From Gilliamella sp. wkB108 (GTDB lineage: Bacteria; Pseudomonadota; Gammaproteobacteria; Enterobacterales; Orbaceae), in contig NZ_LZGM01000007.1 in NCBI RefSeq assembly GCF_001690195.1, positions 16,435-80,434 on the forward strand: 64,000 nt of DNA, written 5' to 3'. Below the pieces are notes generated by a model. That model was not told where the DNA came from. It did not search any database and saw only the letters and a program-made list of their open reading frames with translations. Made by a program: the position numbers and the translations under genes. Below are positions 10,709-20,938 of this stretch, piece by piece (positions within the stretch are counted from its first letter, which is position 1; each line of letters opens with the position of its first letter).

Positions 10709-12910
10709 ATGTCTATATCGCCATTAAAATTTAGTAAGATTTCAGCATTAATAGTACTAGCCATATTTGTTAATCCTGCTGTTGCAGAAGAAACAGTAGA
10801 TGATTCAGCAAATAATACCGATACCATATATGTGGAAGGTAAAACTGAATATGCCACAGGCCGAGTCAAAGGTATTGTAGCAACACGAAGTATGTTAGCG
10901 ACGAAAAGTGATATTCCATTAATTAAAACACCTCAATCGGTTTCTGTCATTACGCGCGATCAAATGGATCTGCAAAATGCCGCATCAGTTTCGCAAGCGT
11001 TGCGTTATACACCCGGTGTATTTACCGAATATCGTGGTGATTCAAATAGAGCGGATGAAGTAAGAGTTAGAGGTTTTGGTTATGCGTCACGTTATTTAGA
11101 TGGGCTTAATTACTCTGGAACATTAAACTCTCGTAATGTCGCTCTAAATCCTTGGTTACTTGAACGGGTTGAAGTAATCAAAGGACCATCATCAGCATTA
11201 TATGGTCAATCCTCTCCTGCAGGGTTAATTGGGATGACCAGTAAACGCCCAACAGCTGAAACGATTCGTCATGTACAAGTTCGCGCTGGTAACCAACGTT
11301 TACGTGAAGCGGCGTTCGATTTTGGTGGGGCTATAACCGATAATGTATTATTCCGCCTAAATGGTATTGGTACAGAACGTGATGCCCAACCTAAATTTGT
11401 GCGAGAAGAAAGTATTGCTATTGCTCCAGCACTAACTTGGATGCCATCAGAAAATACTACTTTTACCTTATTAACTAACTATCAAAAAGATCCTGATGCA
11501 AACGAACGTAACTTCTTACCTAAACGTGGCACTGTTGATAAAAGTCATGGTAAAATCCCCTATGATTTTGCCGTTAGTGATCCTAATTTCTTTGACTCTT
11601 GGCGTGAACAATATTCTGTAGGGTATGCTTTGGATCATGATTTTAATGATAATCTCACCTTCAGGCAAAATTTACGCTACACTAAAAATACTCAACGATT
11701 TAAATATATGTTATACACTTATGATGATAAGTCTAATACTAGCATCCACCGTAGACCACAAACAGAACATATTAATAACAAAGAATTAACTATGGATAAT
11801 CGTCTTGAATCATTATTTGATACTGGTATAGTGACACATAATGCTACTTTAGGCTTCGATTATAAATGGAATCGCGATGATTCTCAGTTAAATCGCATTG
11901 ATCCCGAGCATAGAGATTACGTTATTGACTGGAAACACCCGCGTTATCATATTTCTGTTCCTAAAGCTGGCGATAAATTTACAGCTCAAAATGATAATTT
12001 ACAAGCATTAAAACAAATTGGCATTTATCTACAAGATCAACTTGAAATAGATAAATGGAATATTTTATTAGCCGGACGTTATGATAAATCAAAAGTAAAT
12101 ATCAAAAATCGTCTTGCAACTGGTAAAGATAAACGAACAGCAATTGACGATAATGCTTTTACTACACGTGTAGGGATATTATACGCTTTCGATAATGGTA
12201 TATCGCCATATGTTAGTTACAGTACTTCATTCCAACCTAATGCTAGTCTTGATATTAATAAGAAAGCATTTAAACCATCTAAATCAGCTCAAATTGAAAC
12301 TGGGATAAAATATCAAATTCCAAATAGTAAAACCTTATTAACTGCAGCCATATATCATCTGAATGAAAAAGATGTGTTAACCTATGATAGTTCTGTTGGA
12401 AAATATGGGTGGAATGTACAAACAGGTAAAGTACGTTCTCAAGGCTTTGAATTTGAAGCACATTCTGAATTAACACCTAATATAGACTTAATAGCTTCTT
12501 ATAGTTATGCTGATACTGAATACAAAAAAACAACAGTAGTTGGTCTAAAAGGAAATCCTATTGAGCAGACACCTAAGCATCAAGTATCTTTATGGGGTGA
12601 TTATAAATTTATCGATGGCGCACTGAATGGATTATCCAGTGGTTTTGGTATACGTCATACGGGTAGTTCTAGTGGCTTTGAAAATAATAATAGTCATAGA
12701 TATCGTTTTGCCGTATCTTCCTATACATTATATGACTGGACTTTGCGCTATGATTTATCTGCTAAAATGCCAAGTATGAAAGGATTATCTTTGCAAGTTA
12801 ATGCTAATAATTTATTTAACAAACATTATGTTTCCTCATGTGCAGGTGAATCAGCATGTTTCTATGGGGTAGAACGTCAATTTTCAGCTGTTTTAAATTA
12901 TGATTGGTAA
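10709..12910 (+). CDS. TonB-dependent siderophore receptor, FhuA/FoxA-like
   Basis: Outer-membrane barrel that imports a ferric siderophore using TonB energy. ATG 10709 is chosen because GAGAGGGG sits 5 bases before it; an upstream TTG lacks this. A signal peptide ends near AVA-EET (26/27), followed by a TonB-box-like DTIYVEG, a plug domain (TPQSVSVITRDQM, RVRGFG, EVIKGPSSALYGQSSPAGLI) and a beta barrel ending in aromatic W. A cysteine pair near the C-terminus (SCAGESACFYG) is typical of the ferrichrome/ferrioxamine receptor branch. The Fur box upstream and the esterase gene overlapping its end support iron uptake. The siderophore is not identifiable by eye. Confidence 0.9.
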   Translation: MSISPLKFSKISALIVLAIFVNPAVAEETVDDSANNTDTIYVEGKTEYATGRVKGIVATRSMLATKSDIPLIKTPQSVSVITRDQMDLQNAASVSQALRYTPGVFTEYRGDSNRADEVRVRGFGYASRYLDGLNYSGTLNSRNVALNPWLLERVEVIKGPSSALYGQSSPAGLIGMTSKRPTAETIRHVQVRAGNQRLREAAFDFGGAITDNVLFRLNGIGTERDAQPKFVREESIAIAPALTWMPSENTTFTLLTNYQKDPDANERNFLPKRGTVDKSHGKIPYDFAVSDPNFFDSWREQYSVGYALDHDFNDNLTFRQNLRYTKNTQRFKYMLYTYDDKSNTSIHRRPQTEHINNKELTMDNRLESLFDTGIVTHNATLGFDYKWNRDDSQLNRIDPEHRDYVIDWKHPRYHISVPKAGDKFTAQNDNLQALKQIGIYLQDQLEIDKWNILLAGRYDKSKVNIKNRLATGKDKRTAIDDNAFTTRVGILYAFDNGISPYVSYSTSFQPNASLDINKKAFKPSKSAQIETGIKYQIPNSKTLLTAAIYHLNEKDVLTYDSSVGKYGWNVQTGKVRSQGFEFEAHSELTPNIDLIASYSYADTEYKKTTVVGLKGNPIEQTPKHQVSLWGDYKFIDGALNGLSSGFGIRHTGSSSGFENNNSHRYRFAVSSYTLYDWTLRYDLSAKMPSMKGLSLQVNANNLFNKHYVSSCAGESACFYGVERQFSAVLNYDW

Positions 12911-14477
12911 GGGTTCATTTGGCAAAATAAAGCAATTTTGTTTATATGGAGTTGCTTTATTGGCATTACCGCTTTGCGGTAATGCCGATCAATCTTGTGC
13001 ATCACTTGCTACAGGAGAGATGATGACAAACCAATACTTGGACGAAAGCGGATCGTTTTGTTTGCAACTTTATTTTAATCAGGGCGATTTAATTCAAGGT
13101 AAGTTTGATTCACTGGATAATTTAGATCTCTATACAATCCAACATGAACACTTACGTCAATTGAGTGGTAATGGTAATGAATTCCTTTTTACGGTACCAA
13201 AAAGTGATAATTATCAATTTGTTGCTAAAGGAAAACCCAAACAACCTTTTGAGCTAATTTGGCAAAGCACACCTCCCGGTATACCTAAAGCTTATACGCT
13301 AATTAGTCCGGAACTAATTAAACTAGAGCAATCACTATCAACGAATAAAGATACATCGATTTTTTGGCAAAAAATCGCTAAGCAAGGTACTCCGTTAATC
13401 GAACCTTATGACGAAAATAATGTGATAATGACATTTTTATGGCGTGGGCAACTGCAAAATATCAAAATATTCGGCTCGCCAACAGGTGATCACGATGATC
13501 TATACCATTTAGCTAATAGTGATGTCTGGTTTCGTAGTTACATCGTACCTAAAACAACTCGCTACAGTTACCAACTTGCACCTAATATCCCAATTACAGC
13601 GAAACCATTATCCGAACAAAGGCGTTCTATTGTGGCTACTGCACAGCAAGATCCACTTAATCCACATTTTTATCCGCTAAATAGTAGCGATAAATTTCAT
13701 CGTCAATCTTATGTAGAATTAGCCGATGCAAAAGTACAATTTGGTATTAAACCTGAAGCTAGTTCACCTAAAGGCAAGTTAACTGAGCATCGTTTTAATA
13801 GCCATATTTTAAATAATGAAAGAGATATTACTATCTATTGGCCGGCAAATAGCCAAGCGTTACCACCGGCTGAGTTAAATTTAGTCATTCTATTTGATAG
13901 TAAACAATATCAACAAAAAACAGCTATTATCACGATCATGGATAATTTGATCGCTCACAAAAAAATTGCGCCTACTATTATGGTGATGATTGATACCTTA
14001 GATAGTGAAACCCGATCACAAGAATTACCCCCCTACTCAACTAAGCTGGCTGATATGCTGGTAACAGAATTTTTACCTTGGTTAAAGCAAAACCATATTG
14101 AGGTTAAACCAAATCACACCGTAATTGCTGGCTCTAGTTTCGGTGGACTTGCCTCATCGTATATTGCGTTTTTATATCCACAATATTTCCCCAATGTCTT
14201 AAGTTTGTCAGGTTCGTTTGGGTGGGCGCCTAAAAATCATACCGGTGAATGGCTCAGTGAACAATTTGCGCAACAATCAACTAAACCAATTAAATTCTAC
14301 CTAAATGCAGGTTTATTTGAAGGCAACTTACTAACCAGTAATCGTCATTTTAGTAATATTTTGAGAGCCAAAGGCTATACCTTCTTTTATCATGAAACTG
14401 CGAGCGGACACGATTACTTACATTGGCAAGGCGAATTGGCTGAAGGATTACAATATTTATTAAATACAGATGATTAA
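12900..14477 (+). CDS. Exported Fes-like siderophore esterase
   Basis: Alpha/beta hydrolase of the enterochelin esterase (Fes/IroD) family, predicted to release iron by cleaving an ester siderophore. The nucleophile motif GSSFGG places Ser413, and GHD places His504. The N-terminal Fes-type domain is recognisable (FLWRG, GDHDDLYHLANSDVWFRSY, DPLNPHFYP). Residues 10-30 form a hydrophobic signal-peptide-like segment, so this full-length Fes-like enzyme appears to act in the periplasm, unlike cytoplasmic Fes. It starts inside the receptor gene (11-base overlap), without a clear ribosome site, so coupling is likely. Whether the substrate is a catecholate is open, since the receptor looks hydroxamate-type. 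Confidence 0.8.
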   Translation: MIGKGSFGKIKQFCLYGVALLALPLCGNADQSCASLATGEMMTNQYLDESGSFCLQLYFNQGDLIQGKFDSLDNLDLYTIQHEHLRQLSGNGNEFLFTVPKSDNYQFVAKGKPKQPFELIWQSTPPGIPKAYTLISPELIKLEQSLSTNKDTSIFWQKIAKQGTPLIEPYDENNVIMTFLWRGQLQNIKIFGSPTGDHDDLYHLANSDVWFRSYIVPKTTRYSYQLAPNIPITAKPLSEQRRSIVATAQQDPLNPHFYPLNSSDKFHRQSYVELADAKVQFGIKPEASSPKGKLTEHRFNSHILNNERDITIYWPANSQALPPAELNLVILFDSKQYQQKTAIITIMDNLIAHKKIAPTIMVMIDTLDSETRSQELPPYSTKLADMLVTEFLPWLKQNHIEVKPNHTVIAGSSFGGLASSYIAFLYPQYFPNVLSLSGSFGWAPKNHTGEWLSEQFAQQSTKPIKFYLNAGLFEGNLLTSNRHFSNILRAKGYTFFYHETASGHDYLHWQGELAEGLQYLLNTDD

Positions 14478-14509
14478 TATACATTAAACGGCATTAAACT
14501 TAATCACAT

Positions 14510-14547
14510 AATATGGTTCCGTTACTCTTAATTAACGGAACCATATT
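14510..14547. terminator. Bidirectional terminator between esterase and tex
   Basis: Perfect 15-bp stem AATATGGTTCCGTTA (14510-14524) with TAACGGAACCATATT (14533-14547), 8-nt loop, between two converging genes. U-tracts are weak. Confidence 0.65.
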
Positions 14548-14573
14548 TGTTACTTATTAATCAGTTATAATTT

Positions 14574-16892
14574 CTATTTATTTTTGTTAAACGCTGCTGC
14601 AAATGCATTACCCATTGCACTATTGAATGGGGAATTACGTTCACTTTGTTGCTTAGATGAAGCTTCTTTTCCGTTACCGTTTGATGAAAATTTATTTTGC
14701 CCTGATTTCGTAGCTGTAACGTTATCATCAAGTCGCATCGTTAATGCGATACGTTTTCGTGCAATATCCACTTCTACAACTTTAACTTTAACAATATCTC
14801 CAGCTTTTACTACTGTTCTTGGATCGTCTACAAATTTATCTGATAAGGCTGATATATGCACTAAACCATCTTGATGTACACCAATATCAACAAATGCACC
14901 AAAGTTTGTCACATTGGTCACCGCCCCTTCCATGATCATACCAACTTTTAAATCTTCCATTGTTTCGATATTATCAGCAAACTGCGCAGTTTTAAATTCA
15001 GGTCTTGGATCACGACCTGGTTTATCGAGTTCTTTGATAATATCGGTCACGGTTGGTACCCCGAAATGTTCATCAACATAATCTACAGCATTAAGTGATT
15101 TTAAATAGGTAGTATCACCTAAAATCTCTTTTAATGATTTATGATTTTTTGCCAGTATTCGTTCAACAACAGGATAAGCTTCTGGATGTACAGCTGAAGC
15201 ATCAAGTGGATTTTTTCCATCCATAATACGTAAAAATCCAGCACATTGTTCAAAAGCCTTAGGGCCTAAACGAGAGACTTTTAATAATTGTTTACGATCC
15301 GCAAATTGTCCATTTTCATTACGCCAATCAACAATATTTTGAGCAATGACTTTATTCAGTCCTGCAATCCGGGCTAATAACATCATAGAGGCGGTATTTA
15401 GATTTACACCAACGGCATTTACACCGTCTTCTACTACCGCATCGAGCTTTTTAGCCAATAAGGTTTGGCTTACATCGTGTTGATATTGACCTACACCTAT
15501 CGATTTAGGATCGATTTTAACTAATTCCGCAAGTGGATCTTGTAGACGACGAGCAATAGATACGGCACCACGAATCGACACGTCAAGATCTGGAAATTCT
15601 TGTGCTGCCAGCTCAGATGCTGAATAAACCGATGCACCAGCTTCACTAACAATTACTTTTTGCCCTTTTACCTCAGGGTATTTTTTTTGTACATCCAGAT
15701 AAAAACGTTCAGTTTCCCTTGAAGCAGTACCATTACCAATTGCCACTAATTCCACTTGGTATTTGATACAAAGTGCTGCCACAATCATTGCTGCTTTATC
15801 AGCTTGACCGGTATGAGGATAGATAGTTTCAGTCGCGACTAATTTACCTGTTGCATCGACCACCGCAATTTTGACACCTGTGCGTAAGCCGGGATCCATA
15901 CCCATAGTCACTTTCATACCTGCTGGTGCAGCCATTAACATATCATGTAAATTGGCAGCGAAAACATCTATTGCTTCTTGTTCGGCATTTTCTCGCAATG
16001 TGGTCATTAATTCGGTTTCCATGTGCATTAAAATCTTAATTCTCCATGTCCAATTAATCACCGCTTTTCGCCACTTATCAGCGGGTGCATCATTAAAATG
16101 TATACCCAAATATTCGGTTATAATCTGTTCGCAATAACTTTCTTTTGGAACTTCATCATATTGAGGATCTGCATTTAATGAAAGTTGTAAAATGCCTTCG
16201 TTACGTCCTCGAAACATAGCTAAAGCACGATGAGAAGGTACTTTAGCAATTAACTCACTTTGGGCAAAATAATCACGGAATTTAGCACCTTCTTCTTCTT
16301 TACCATTAATAACTTGCGAGACTAAGTGGGCATTATTCCAAAGGTAATGACGAATTTTAGCAAGCAAGCCTGCATCTTCAGCAAAACGTTCCATTAAAAT
16401 ATAACGCGCACTATCTAAGGCTGTTTTAGTATCGGTGATCCCTTTGTCTGCATTTAAATATTTTTCAGCTTCACTTTCAGGATCTAAAGTAGGATTTTGC
16501 CATAAATCATCAGCAAGTGGTTCAAGACCTGCTTCAATGGCAATTTGTCCGCGTGTTCGACGTTTAGGTTTATAAGGTAAATAGAGATCTTCAAGTTCGG
16601 TTTTACTAAGTGTGGAGATGATACTATTTTTTAATTCTGGGGTTAGTTTCCCTTGTTCTTCAATCGATTTTAAGATTGTTTGTTTGCGATCTTCCAATTC
16701 TCGCAAATAACTTAAACGGCTATCAAGTGTCCGCAGTTGTGTATCATCTAATGCGCCGGTTACCTCTTTTCGATAACGCGCAATAAAAGGAACTGTACTA
16801 CCTTCATCTAATAACTGAATTGCAGCTAATACTTGTTCTGGTTTTACGGTTAATTCACCCGCTATAATTTGGCTAATTTGATTGTTTATCAT
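14574..16892 (-). CDS. tex: Transcription accessory protein Tex
   Basis: RNA-binding protein of the Tex/YhgF family, which acts in transcription. At 772 aa it has the usual layout: helical N-terminal part ([16 protein letters not shown]), YqgF-like fold ([17 protein letters not shown]), helix-hairpin-helix region ([21 protein letters not shown]) and a C-terminal S1 domain ([27 protein letters not shown]). A low-complexity S/N/K tail follows. Divergent from greB as in enterobacteria, where yhgF and greB are neighbours. Confidence 0.95.
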   Translation of the reverse strand: MINNQISQIIAGELTVKPEQVLAAIQLLDEGSTVPFIARYRKEVTGALDDTQLRTLDSRLSYLRELEDRKQTILKSIEEQGKLTPELKNSIISTLSKTELEDLYLPYKPKRRTRGQIAIEAGLEPLADDLWQNPTLDPESEAEKYLNADKGITDTKTALDSARYILMERFAEDAGLLAKIRHYLWNNAHLVSQVINGKEEEGAKFRDYFAQSELIAKVPSHRALAMFRGRNEGILQLSLNADPQYDEVPKESYCEQIITEYLGIHFNDAPADKWRKAVINWTWRIKILMHMETELMTTLRENAEQEAIDVFAANLHDMLMAAPAGMKVTMGMDPGLRTGVKIAVVDATGKLVATETIYPHTGQADKAAMIVAALCIKYQVELVAIGNGTASRETERFYLDVQKKYPEVKGQKVIVSEAGASVYSASELAAQEFPDLDVSIRGAVSIARRLQDPLAELVKIDPKSIGVGQYQHDVSQTLLAKKLDAVVEDGVNAVGVNLNTASMMLLARIAGLNKVIAQNIVDWRNENGQFADRKQLLKVSRLGPKAFEQCAGFLRIMDGKNPLDASAVHPEAYPVVERILAKNHKSLKEILGDTTYLKSLNAVDYVDEHFGVPTVTDIIKELDKPGRDPRPEFKTAQFADNIETMEDLKVGMIMEGAVTNVTNFGAFVDIGVHQDGLVHISALSDKFVDDPRTVVKAGDIVKVKVVEVDIARKRIALTMRLDDNVTATKSGQNKFSSNGNGKEASSKQQSERNSPFNSAMGNAFAAAFNKNK

Positions 16893-16923
16893 GAATTTTT
16901 TGTCTATTTTTAAGCAGGACGTA

Positions 16924-16953
16924 ATTATATACCTATCTGGTTTGCGGTTGCAA
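16924..16953 (-). promoter_or_regulatory. Candidate sigma-70 promoter of tex
   Basis: On the minus strand TTGCAA (16948-16953) and TATAAT (16924-16929) are 18 bases apart and lie about 30-60 bases before the tex start. The rest of the 16893-17223 divergent gap shows no gene. Confidence 0.5.
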
Positions 16954-17223
16954 TTAAGCTCTATTTACAATCTGACAAATTAAAAAATAAATCTTATCGG
17001 GCAACTATCTTTAAGTAAATTTATTAACTTTTTTGGGAAAAATCGAAAATAAAGGCCTATTCACTGAGTTACAGAATAAAGTAAAGATTATCAATGTTAC
17101 TATTAGTCACCCGGTTTGATGCTCTGTTGATGCTAAACAAAAATCTTAGATAGCAATTGTGTTAAAAGCGAGAATAAACCATACTAAGCGCCTAGGTGAT
17201 CATTTAAGATATGAATTAAGCAA

Positions 17224-17709
17224 ATGGATAAACCAATTTACATAACCAGAGAAGGCTATTTAGCACTTGATCGTGAACTGAAATATCTATGGAAAGAAGA
17301 ACGACCCCGCGTAACTCAAGCAGTATCAGATGCTGCGGCTCTTGGCGATCGTAGTGAAAATGCCGAATATATTTACGGTAAGCGTCGTTTGCGCGAAATT
17401 GATAGGCGAGTACGTTTTTTAACTAAACGACTAGAATCACTCACCATTGTCGATCCCGATCCAAGACAAGAAGGCAAAGTATTTTTTGGGGCATGGGTTA
17501 AACTCGAAGATGAAAATGGTAACTTGCAGGTTTATCGTATTGTTGGTGCCGATGAATTTGATCCCAAGAAAAATTGGATATCAATCAATAGTCCTGTAGC
17601 CAGAGCTTTAATTGGACATAAAATTGATGATGAAATCTCCGTTATGACCCCAAATGGAAAAACATTTTATTCCATTATCGAAATAACTTATCAACCATTA
17701 AAATCATAG
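17224..17709 (+). CDS. greB: Transcription elongation factor GreB
   Basis: Stimulates RNA cleavage by backtracked RNA polymerase. The 161-aa protein has the N-terminal coiled-coil finger, with the acidic-tip region DAAALGDRSENAEYIYGKRRLREIDRR, and a C-terminal FKBP-like domain. The basic and finger sequence is GreB- rather than GreA-like. Its last 13 codons plus the stop lie inside the first unit of the tandem array that follows, so three extra copies of the greB tail lie downstream as non-coding DNA. Confidence 0.95.
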   Translation: MDKPIYITREGYLALDRELKYLWKEERPRVTQAVSDAAALGDRSENAEYIYGKRRLREIDRRVRFLTKRLESLTIVDPDPRQEGKVFFGAWVKLEDENGNLQVYRIVGADEFDPKKNWISINSPVARALIGHKIDDEISVMTPNGKTFYSIIEITYQPLKS

Positions 17710-18620
17710 TGGTATTAAAAAATAGTGCGACTTTATATTTAAACGTATAGCTAACCTGAAACTTCTTGACAGGATTATATTATAATTTAACTCATTTAAG
17801 ATGATGCACTTAGTACTTGAATTCAAGCTATAAAAGCCATTAAGCTTAATGGCTTTAGGTTATGCCATACATAACCTCATTGCTTAATTGGCTCACTAAA
17901 TAATATATTCCATTATCGAAATAACTTATCAACCATTAAAATCATAGTGGTATTAAAAAATAGTGCGACTTTATATTTAAACGTATAGCTAACCTGAAAC
18001 TTCTTGACAGGATTATATTATAATTTAACTCATTTAAGATGATACGCTTAGTACTTGAATTCAAGCTATAAAAGCCATTAAGCTTAATGGCTTTAGGTTA
18101 TGTATGGCATAACCTAATTGCTTAATTTACTCACTAAATAATATATTCCATTATCGAAATAACTTATCAACCATTAAAATCATAGTGGTATTAAAAAATA
18201 GTGCGACTTTATATTTAAACGTATAGCTAACCTGAAACTTCTTTACAGAATTATATTATAATTTAACTCATTTAAGATGATGCATCTTAGTACTTGAATT
18301 CAAGCTATAAAAGCCATTAAGCTTAATGGCTTTAGGTTATGCCATACATAACCTCATTGCTTAATTTACTCACTAAATAATATATTCCATTACCGAAATA
18401 ACTTATCAACCATTAAAATCATAGTGGTATTAAAAAATAGTGTAGCTTTATATTTAAACATATAGCTAACCTGAAACTTCTTGACAGGATTATATTATAA
18501 TTTAACTCATTTAAGATGATGCACTTAGTACTTGAATTCAAGCTATAAAACCCATTAAGCTTAATGGGTTTAGGTTATGTATGGCATAACCTCATTGCTT
18601 AATTTACTCACTAAATAATA
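17668..18620. repeat. Tandem array of four ~238-bp units between greB and PTS EIIA gene
   Basis: Units start at 17668, 17906, 18144 and 18383 (TATTCCATTA...), with spacing 238, 238 and 239, and end at 18620. Each unit carries the last greB codons, the intergenic sequence and the last EIIA codons (read from the minus strand). Each holds a CTTGAATTCAAG palindrome, a 24-bp palindrome built on CCATTAAGCTTAATGG, and a 19-bp hairpin GGTTATG-N5-CATAACC. Copies differ by a few substitutions. The hairpins at each gene end could act as terminators. This fills the whole 17710-18603 gap; no gene is seen in it. Confidence 0.95.
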
Positions 18621-19053
18621 ATTGCTCAAATTCAGACTCTGTTTTGATATTAACCAGATTGTCTAATCGATTTTCCTCTTCTAACCAAGTGATCAGATCT
18701 GTAATCGCTTCCAAGTGTCTATCATTATCACCTGCTGCTAACATAATCAACAAAGATACAGATTCACCTTCCGGAAAAGTAACCGGATTTTTACATTTCA
18801 ATAATGAAAATTTAGTTTCCATACTCAGCACACCATTTTCCGATCTGCTATGAGGAAGAGCAAAGCCGTCGGCAATAATAAAATAAGCGCCTATTTGATT
18901 GACATTATCAATAATCGAAGTGATATATCTTTGTTCAATATATTTACTATCAATTAGAGGTTTTCCAACCAATTCAATCGCCGTTTTCCAATCTAAAGTT
19001 TGTTCTGTAAATTGCCAATGCTGTTCAAAAATAGGATGTACATATTTAGACAT
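18604..19053 (-). CDS. PTS EIIA component, fructose/mannitol type
   Basis: Phosphocarrier that takes phosphate from HPr and passes it to the EIIB domain of the partner permease. The 149-aa protein is a PTS EIIA type-2 domain with the phosphorylated histidine in ALPHSR (His68) and the following VSLLIMLAAGDNDRHLEAI region. It is the last gene of the sugar-alcohol operon on the minus strand, separated from the transketolase gene by a hairpin terminator. Its final codons lie in the tandem array. Confidence 0.88.
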   Translation of the reverse strand: MSKYVHPIFEQHWQFTEQTLDWKTAIELVGKPLIDSKYIEQRYITSIIDNVNQIGAYFIIADGFALPHSRSENGVLSMETKFSLLKCKNPVTFPEGESVSLLIMLAAGDNDRHLEAITDLITWLEEENRLDNLVNIKTESEFEQLLFSE

Positions 19054-19139
19054 ACTTAAATAAACCTTTAAATTTTAATTAAAATCATTCCATGTTTAAT
19101 TTATCAATTTCGCTATCAGTGCATGGATAACCTAAAAAA

Positions 19140-19173
19140 AAGTGGTTACAAACAATCATTATTGTAACCACTT
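19140..19173 (-). terminator. Intrinsic terminator between transketolase and EIIA genes
   Basis: Perfect 12-bp stem AAGTGGTTACAA (19140-19151) with TTGTAACCACTT (19162-19173). On the minus strand it is followed by an uninterrupted T-run. It would reduce transcription into the EIIA gene. Confidence 0.75.
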
Positions 19174-19178
19174 ATATT

Positions 19179-20111
19179 TTAAGCTATTGTTTTTAAAAAC
19201 TGCTGACAAATATTATCACCACTGAGTCCATATTTCTCCTTTAACTGACTACTCTTTCCTGATTCAGTGAAAGTATCTTGGATACCAATCCTGATAAGTG
19301 GTTTAAGAATTTTATGTTGCATGCTCTGTTCAGCAATTAACCCGCCAACTCCACAATTTACACTATGATTTTCAACGGTAATTAAAACATTAGCTGATCG
19401 GCATAATTGTGTGAATTTATCGGTATTGAAAGGTTTTATACAGGCTAAATGGATGAGTTTACCTTTATAACCAAGTGCGCTTAATTTACGATAACCATCA
19501 TCAGCTTGTTCATAACTAGCCCCTTCAAAAATAATAGCAAAGTCATCGCCTTCATCGGCAATTGCACCTATATCACTTATTCTTGGTATTGTTGTTTTGT
19601 CACGAACAGGCATTGGTTCTCGTGCTACTCTTATATACACAGGCCCTTTAATTTTGGTCGCTTGTTCAAAAGCTGCAAAAACTTCATCAGCATCTGCGGG
19701 AGATAAAATGGTCAAATTAGGCAGCACTCTGGTCAACGCGATATCTTCTAAAGCATGATGTGATGCACCATCAAACCCGCCATCAACACCAGGATGTGTA
19801 CCAACAATTTTAATATTGGCATTGGCATAACAAGATTGCCTTAGCTGTGTCCATACTGTACCTGTTGAAAAAATAGCAAAATCAATAAAGAAAGGGATCA
19901 AGCCTTCAAAAGATTGACCAGCAGCAAAGCTTAATGAAGATGCTTCAGCTATTCCCATTTCAAAAAAACGTTCAGGATAAACTTTTGCAAACTGATCTGC
20001 ACGTGTTGAACTGGCTAAATCACAATCAATAACGGTTATAGGATAATTTTTTTCAGCTAAAGTAATTAAAGCCTTGCCAATAAGATCGCGGGGAGCTTTC
20101 ATCTCTATCAT
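19179..20111 (-). CDS. Transketolase, C-terminal subunit
   Basis: C-terminal half of a split transketolase (pyrimidine-binding and C-terminal domains), 310 aa. It shows FFEMGIAEASSLSFAAGQSFEGLIPF with the conserved glutamate, HPGVDGGFDGASHHALEDI and VENHSVNCGVGGLI. It overlaps the N-terminal subunit gene by 4 bases, so the two are coupled and presumably form one ThDP-dependent enzyme. Two-gene transketolases are common in sugar operons and distinct from the housekeeping single-chain TktA. Likely acts on pentose phosphates made by the upstream dehydrogenase. Confidence 0.9.
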   Translation of the reverse strand: MIEMKAPRDLIGKALITLAEKNYPITVIDCDLASSTRADQFAKVYPERFFEMGIAEASSLSFAAGQSFEGLIPFFIDFAIFSTGTVWTQLRQSCYANANIKIVGTHPGVDGGFDGASHHALEDIALTRVLPNLTILSPADADEVFAAFEQATKIKGPVYIRVAREPMPVRDKTTIPRISDIGAIADEGDDFAIIFEGASYEQADDGYRKLSALGYKGKLIHLACIKPFNTDKFTQLCRSANVLITVENHSVNCGVGGLIAEQSMQHKILKPLIRIGIQDTFTESGKSSQLKEKYGLSGDNICQQFLKTIA

Positions 20112-20905
20112 TGTAATTCCTCCATAGCTTGTTTATATTCCGCATCTGTTGGCGTTTTAGAATGCCAATCACCATTATGTTCCATATAACTTACACCTTT
20201 TCCTTTAACGGTATGAGCCAAAATAGCTACCGGTTTACCTTTACAATGACGAGCAAAAGAGAAACCGTCTATAACTTGTTGCATATCATTGCCATCAAGT
20301 AATTCGATAACAAACCAACCAAACGTTCGCAATTTATCAGCTAAAGGCTCCAAGTTACAAACTGTATTGACCTCATCATGTGAGGATAGTTTGTTATAAT
20401 CAATAACCGCAATTAAATTATCCATTTTCATATGCGCGGCTTGTTGTAGTGCTTCCCAGATCTGCCCTTCCTGCATTTCACCATCACCAATAATGGCATA
20501 AACTTTATTAGGATCTTTATTTAATTTTTTAGCTGCCGCCATACCTAAAGCAATAGATAAGCCTTGTCCTAATAAACCGGTATTAGCATCAACTTGTGGA
20601 ATGGTTTTAATATTCGGATGACCTTGTAATCGCGAATTAATATTGCGAAAACTGTAACACTCATCATCTTTAATCAATCCTAATTGATGAAGTAATACAT
20701 ATTGAATGGCAACGGCATGTCCTTTACTCATCACTAAACGCGATCTTGGCCATTGATTAAAATCAATTTCATTATGATAAAGATAGGTCATGATATCAGT
20801 AATCGATAATGCACCACCCGGATGCCCTGCTCCAGAGCGATATATCATCGTAACAATATCACGCCTAGCTTGTTTTGCTGACTTACATAACTGTTCTAAA
20901 TTCAT
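20108..20905 (-). CDS. Transketolase, N-terminal subunit
   Basis: ThDP-pyrophosphate-binding half of a split transketolase, 265 aa. Motifs include SGAGHPGGALSITDI, VMSKGHA, GQGLSIALGMA, and the ThDP/metal site GDGEMQEGQIWEA followed by DYNK. The stop overlaps the start of the C-terminal subunit gene. It follows the dehydrogenase gene by 33 bases. Confidence 0.92.
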   Translation of the reverse strand: MNLEQLCKSAKQARRDIVTMIYRSGAGHPGGALSITDIMTYLYHNEIDFNQWPRSRLVMSKGHAVAIQYVLLHQLGLIKDDECYSFRNINSRLQGHPNIKTIPQVDANTGLLGQGLSIALGMAAAKKLNKDPNKVYAIIGDGEMQEGQIWEALQQAAHMKMDNLIAVIDYNKLSSHDEVNTVCNLEPLADKLRTFGWFVIELLDGNDMQQVIDGFSFARHCKGKPVAILAHTVKGKGVSYMEHNGDWHSKTPTDAEYKQAMEELQ

Positions 20906-20938
20906 TATTTCCTCACTTATTTTTTATAACAATCAAAC

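Noticed and set aside
17668..18620. CRISPR array
   Set aside because: Units are long (~238 bp), contiguous and near-identical, without short repeats and unique spacers.
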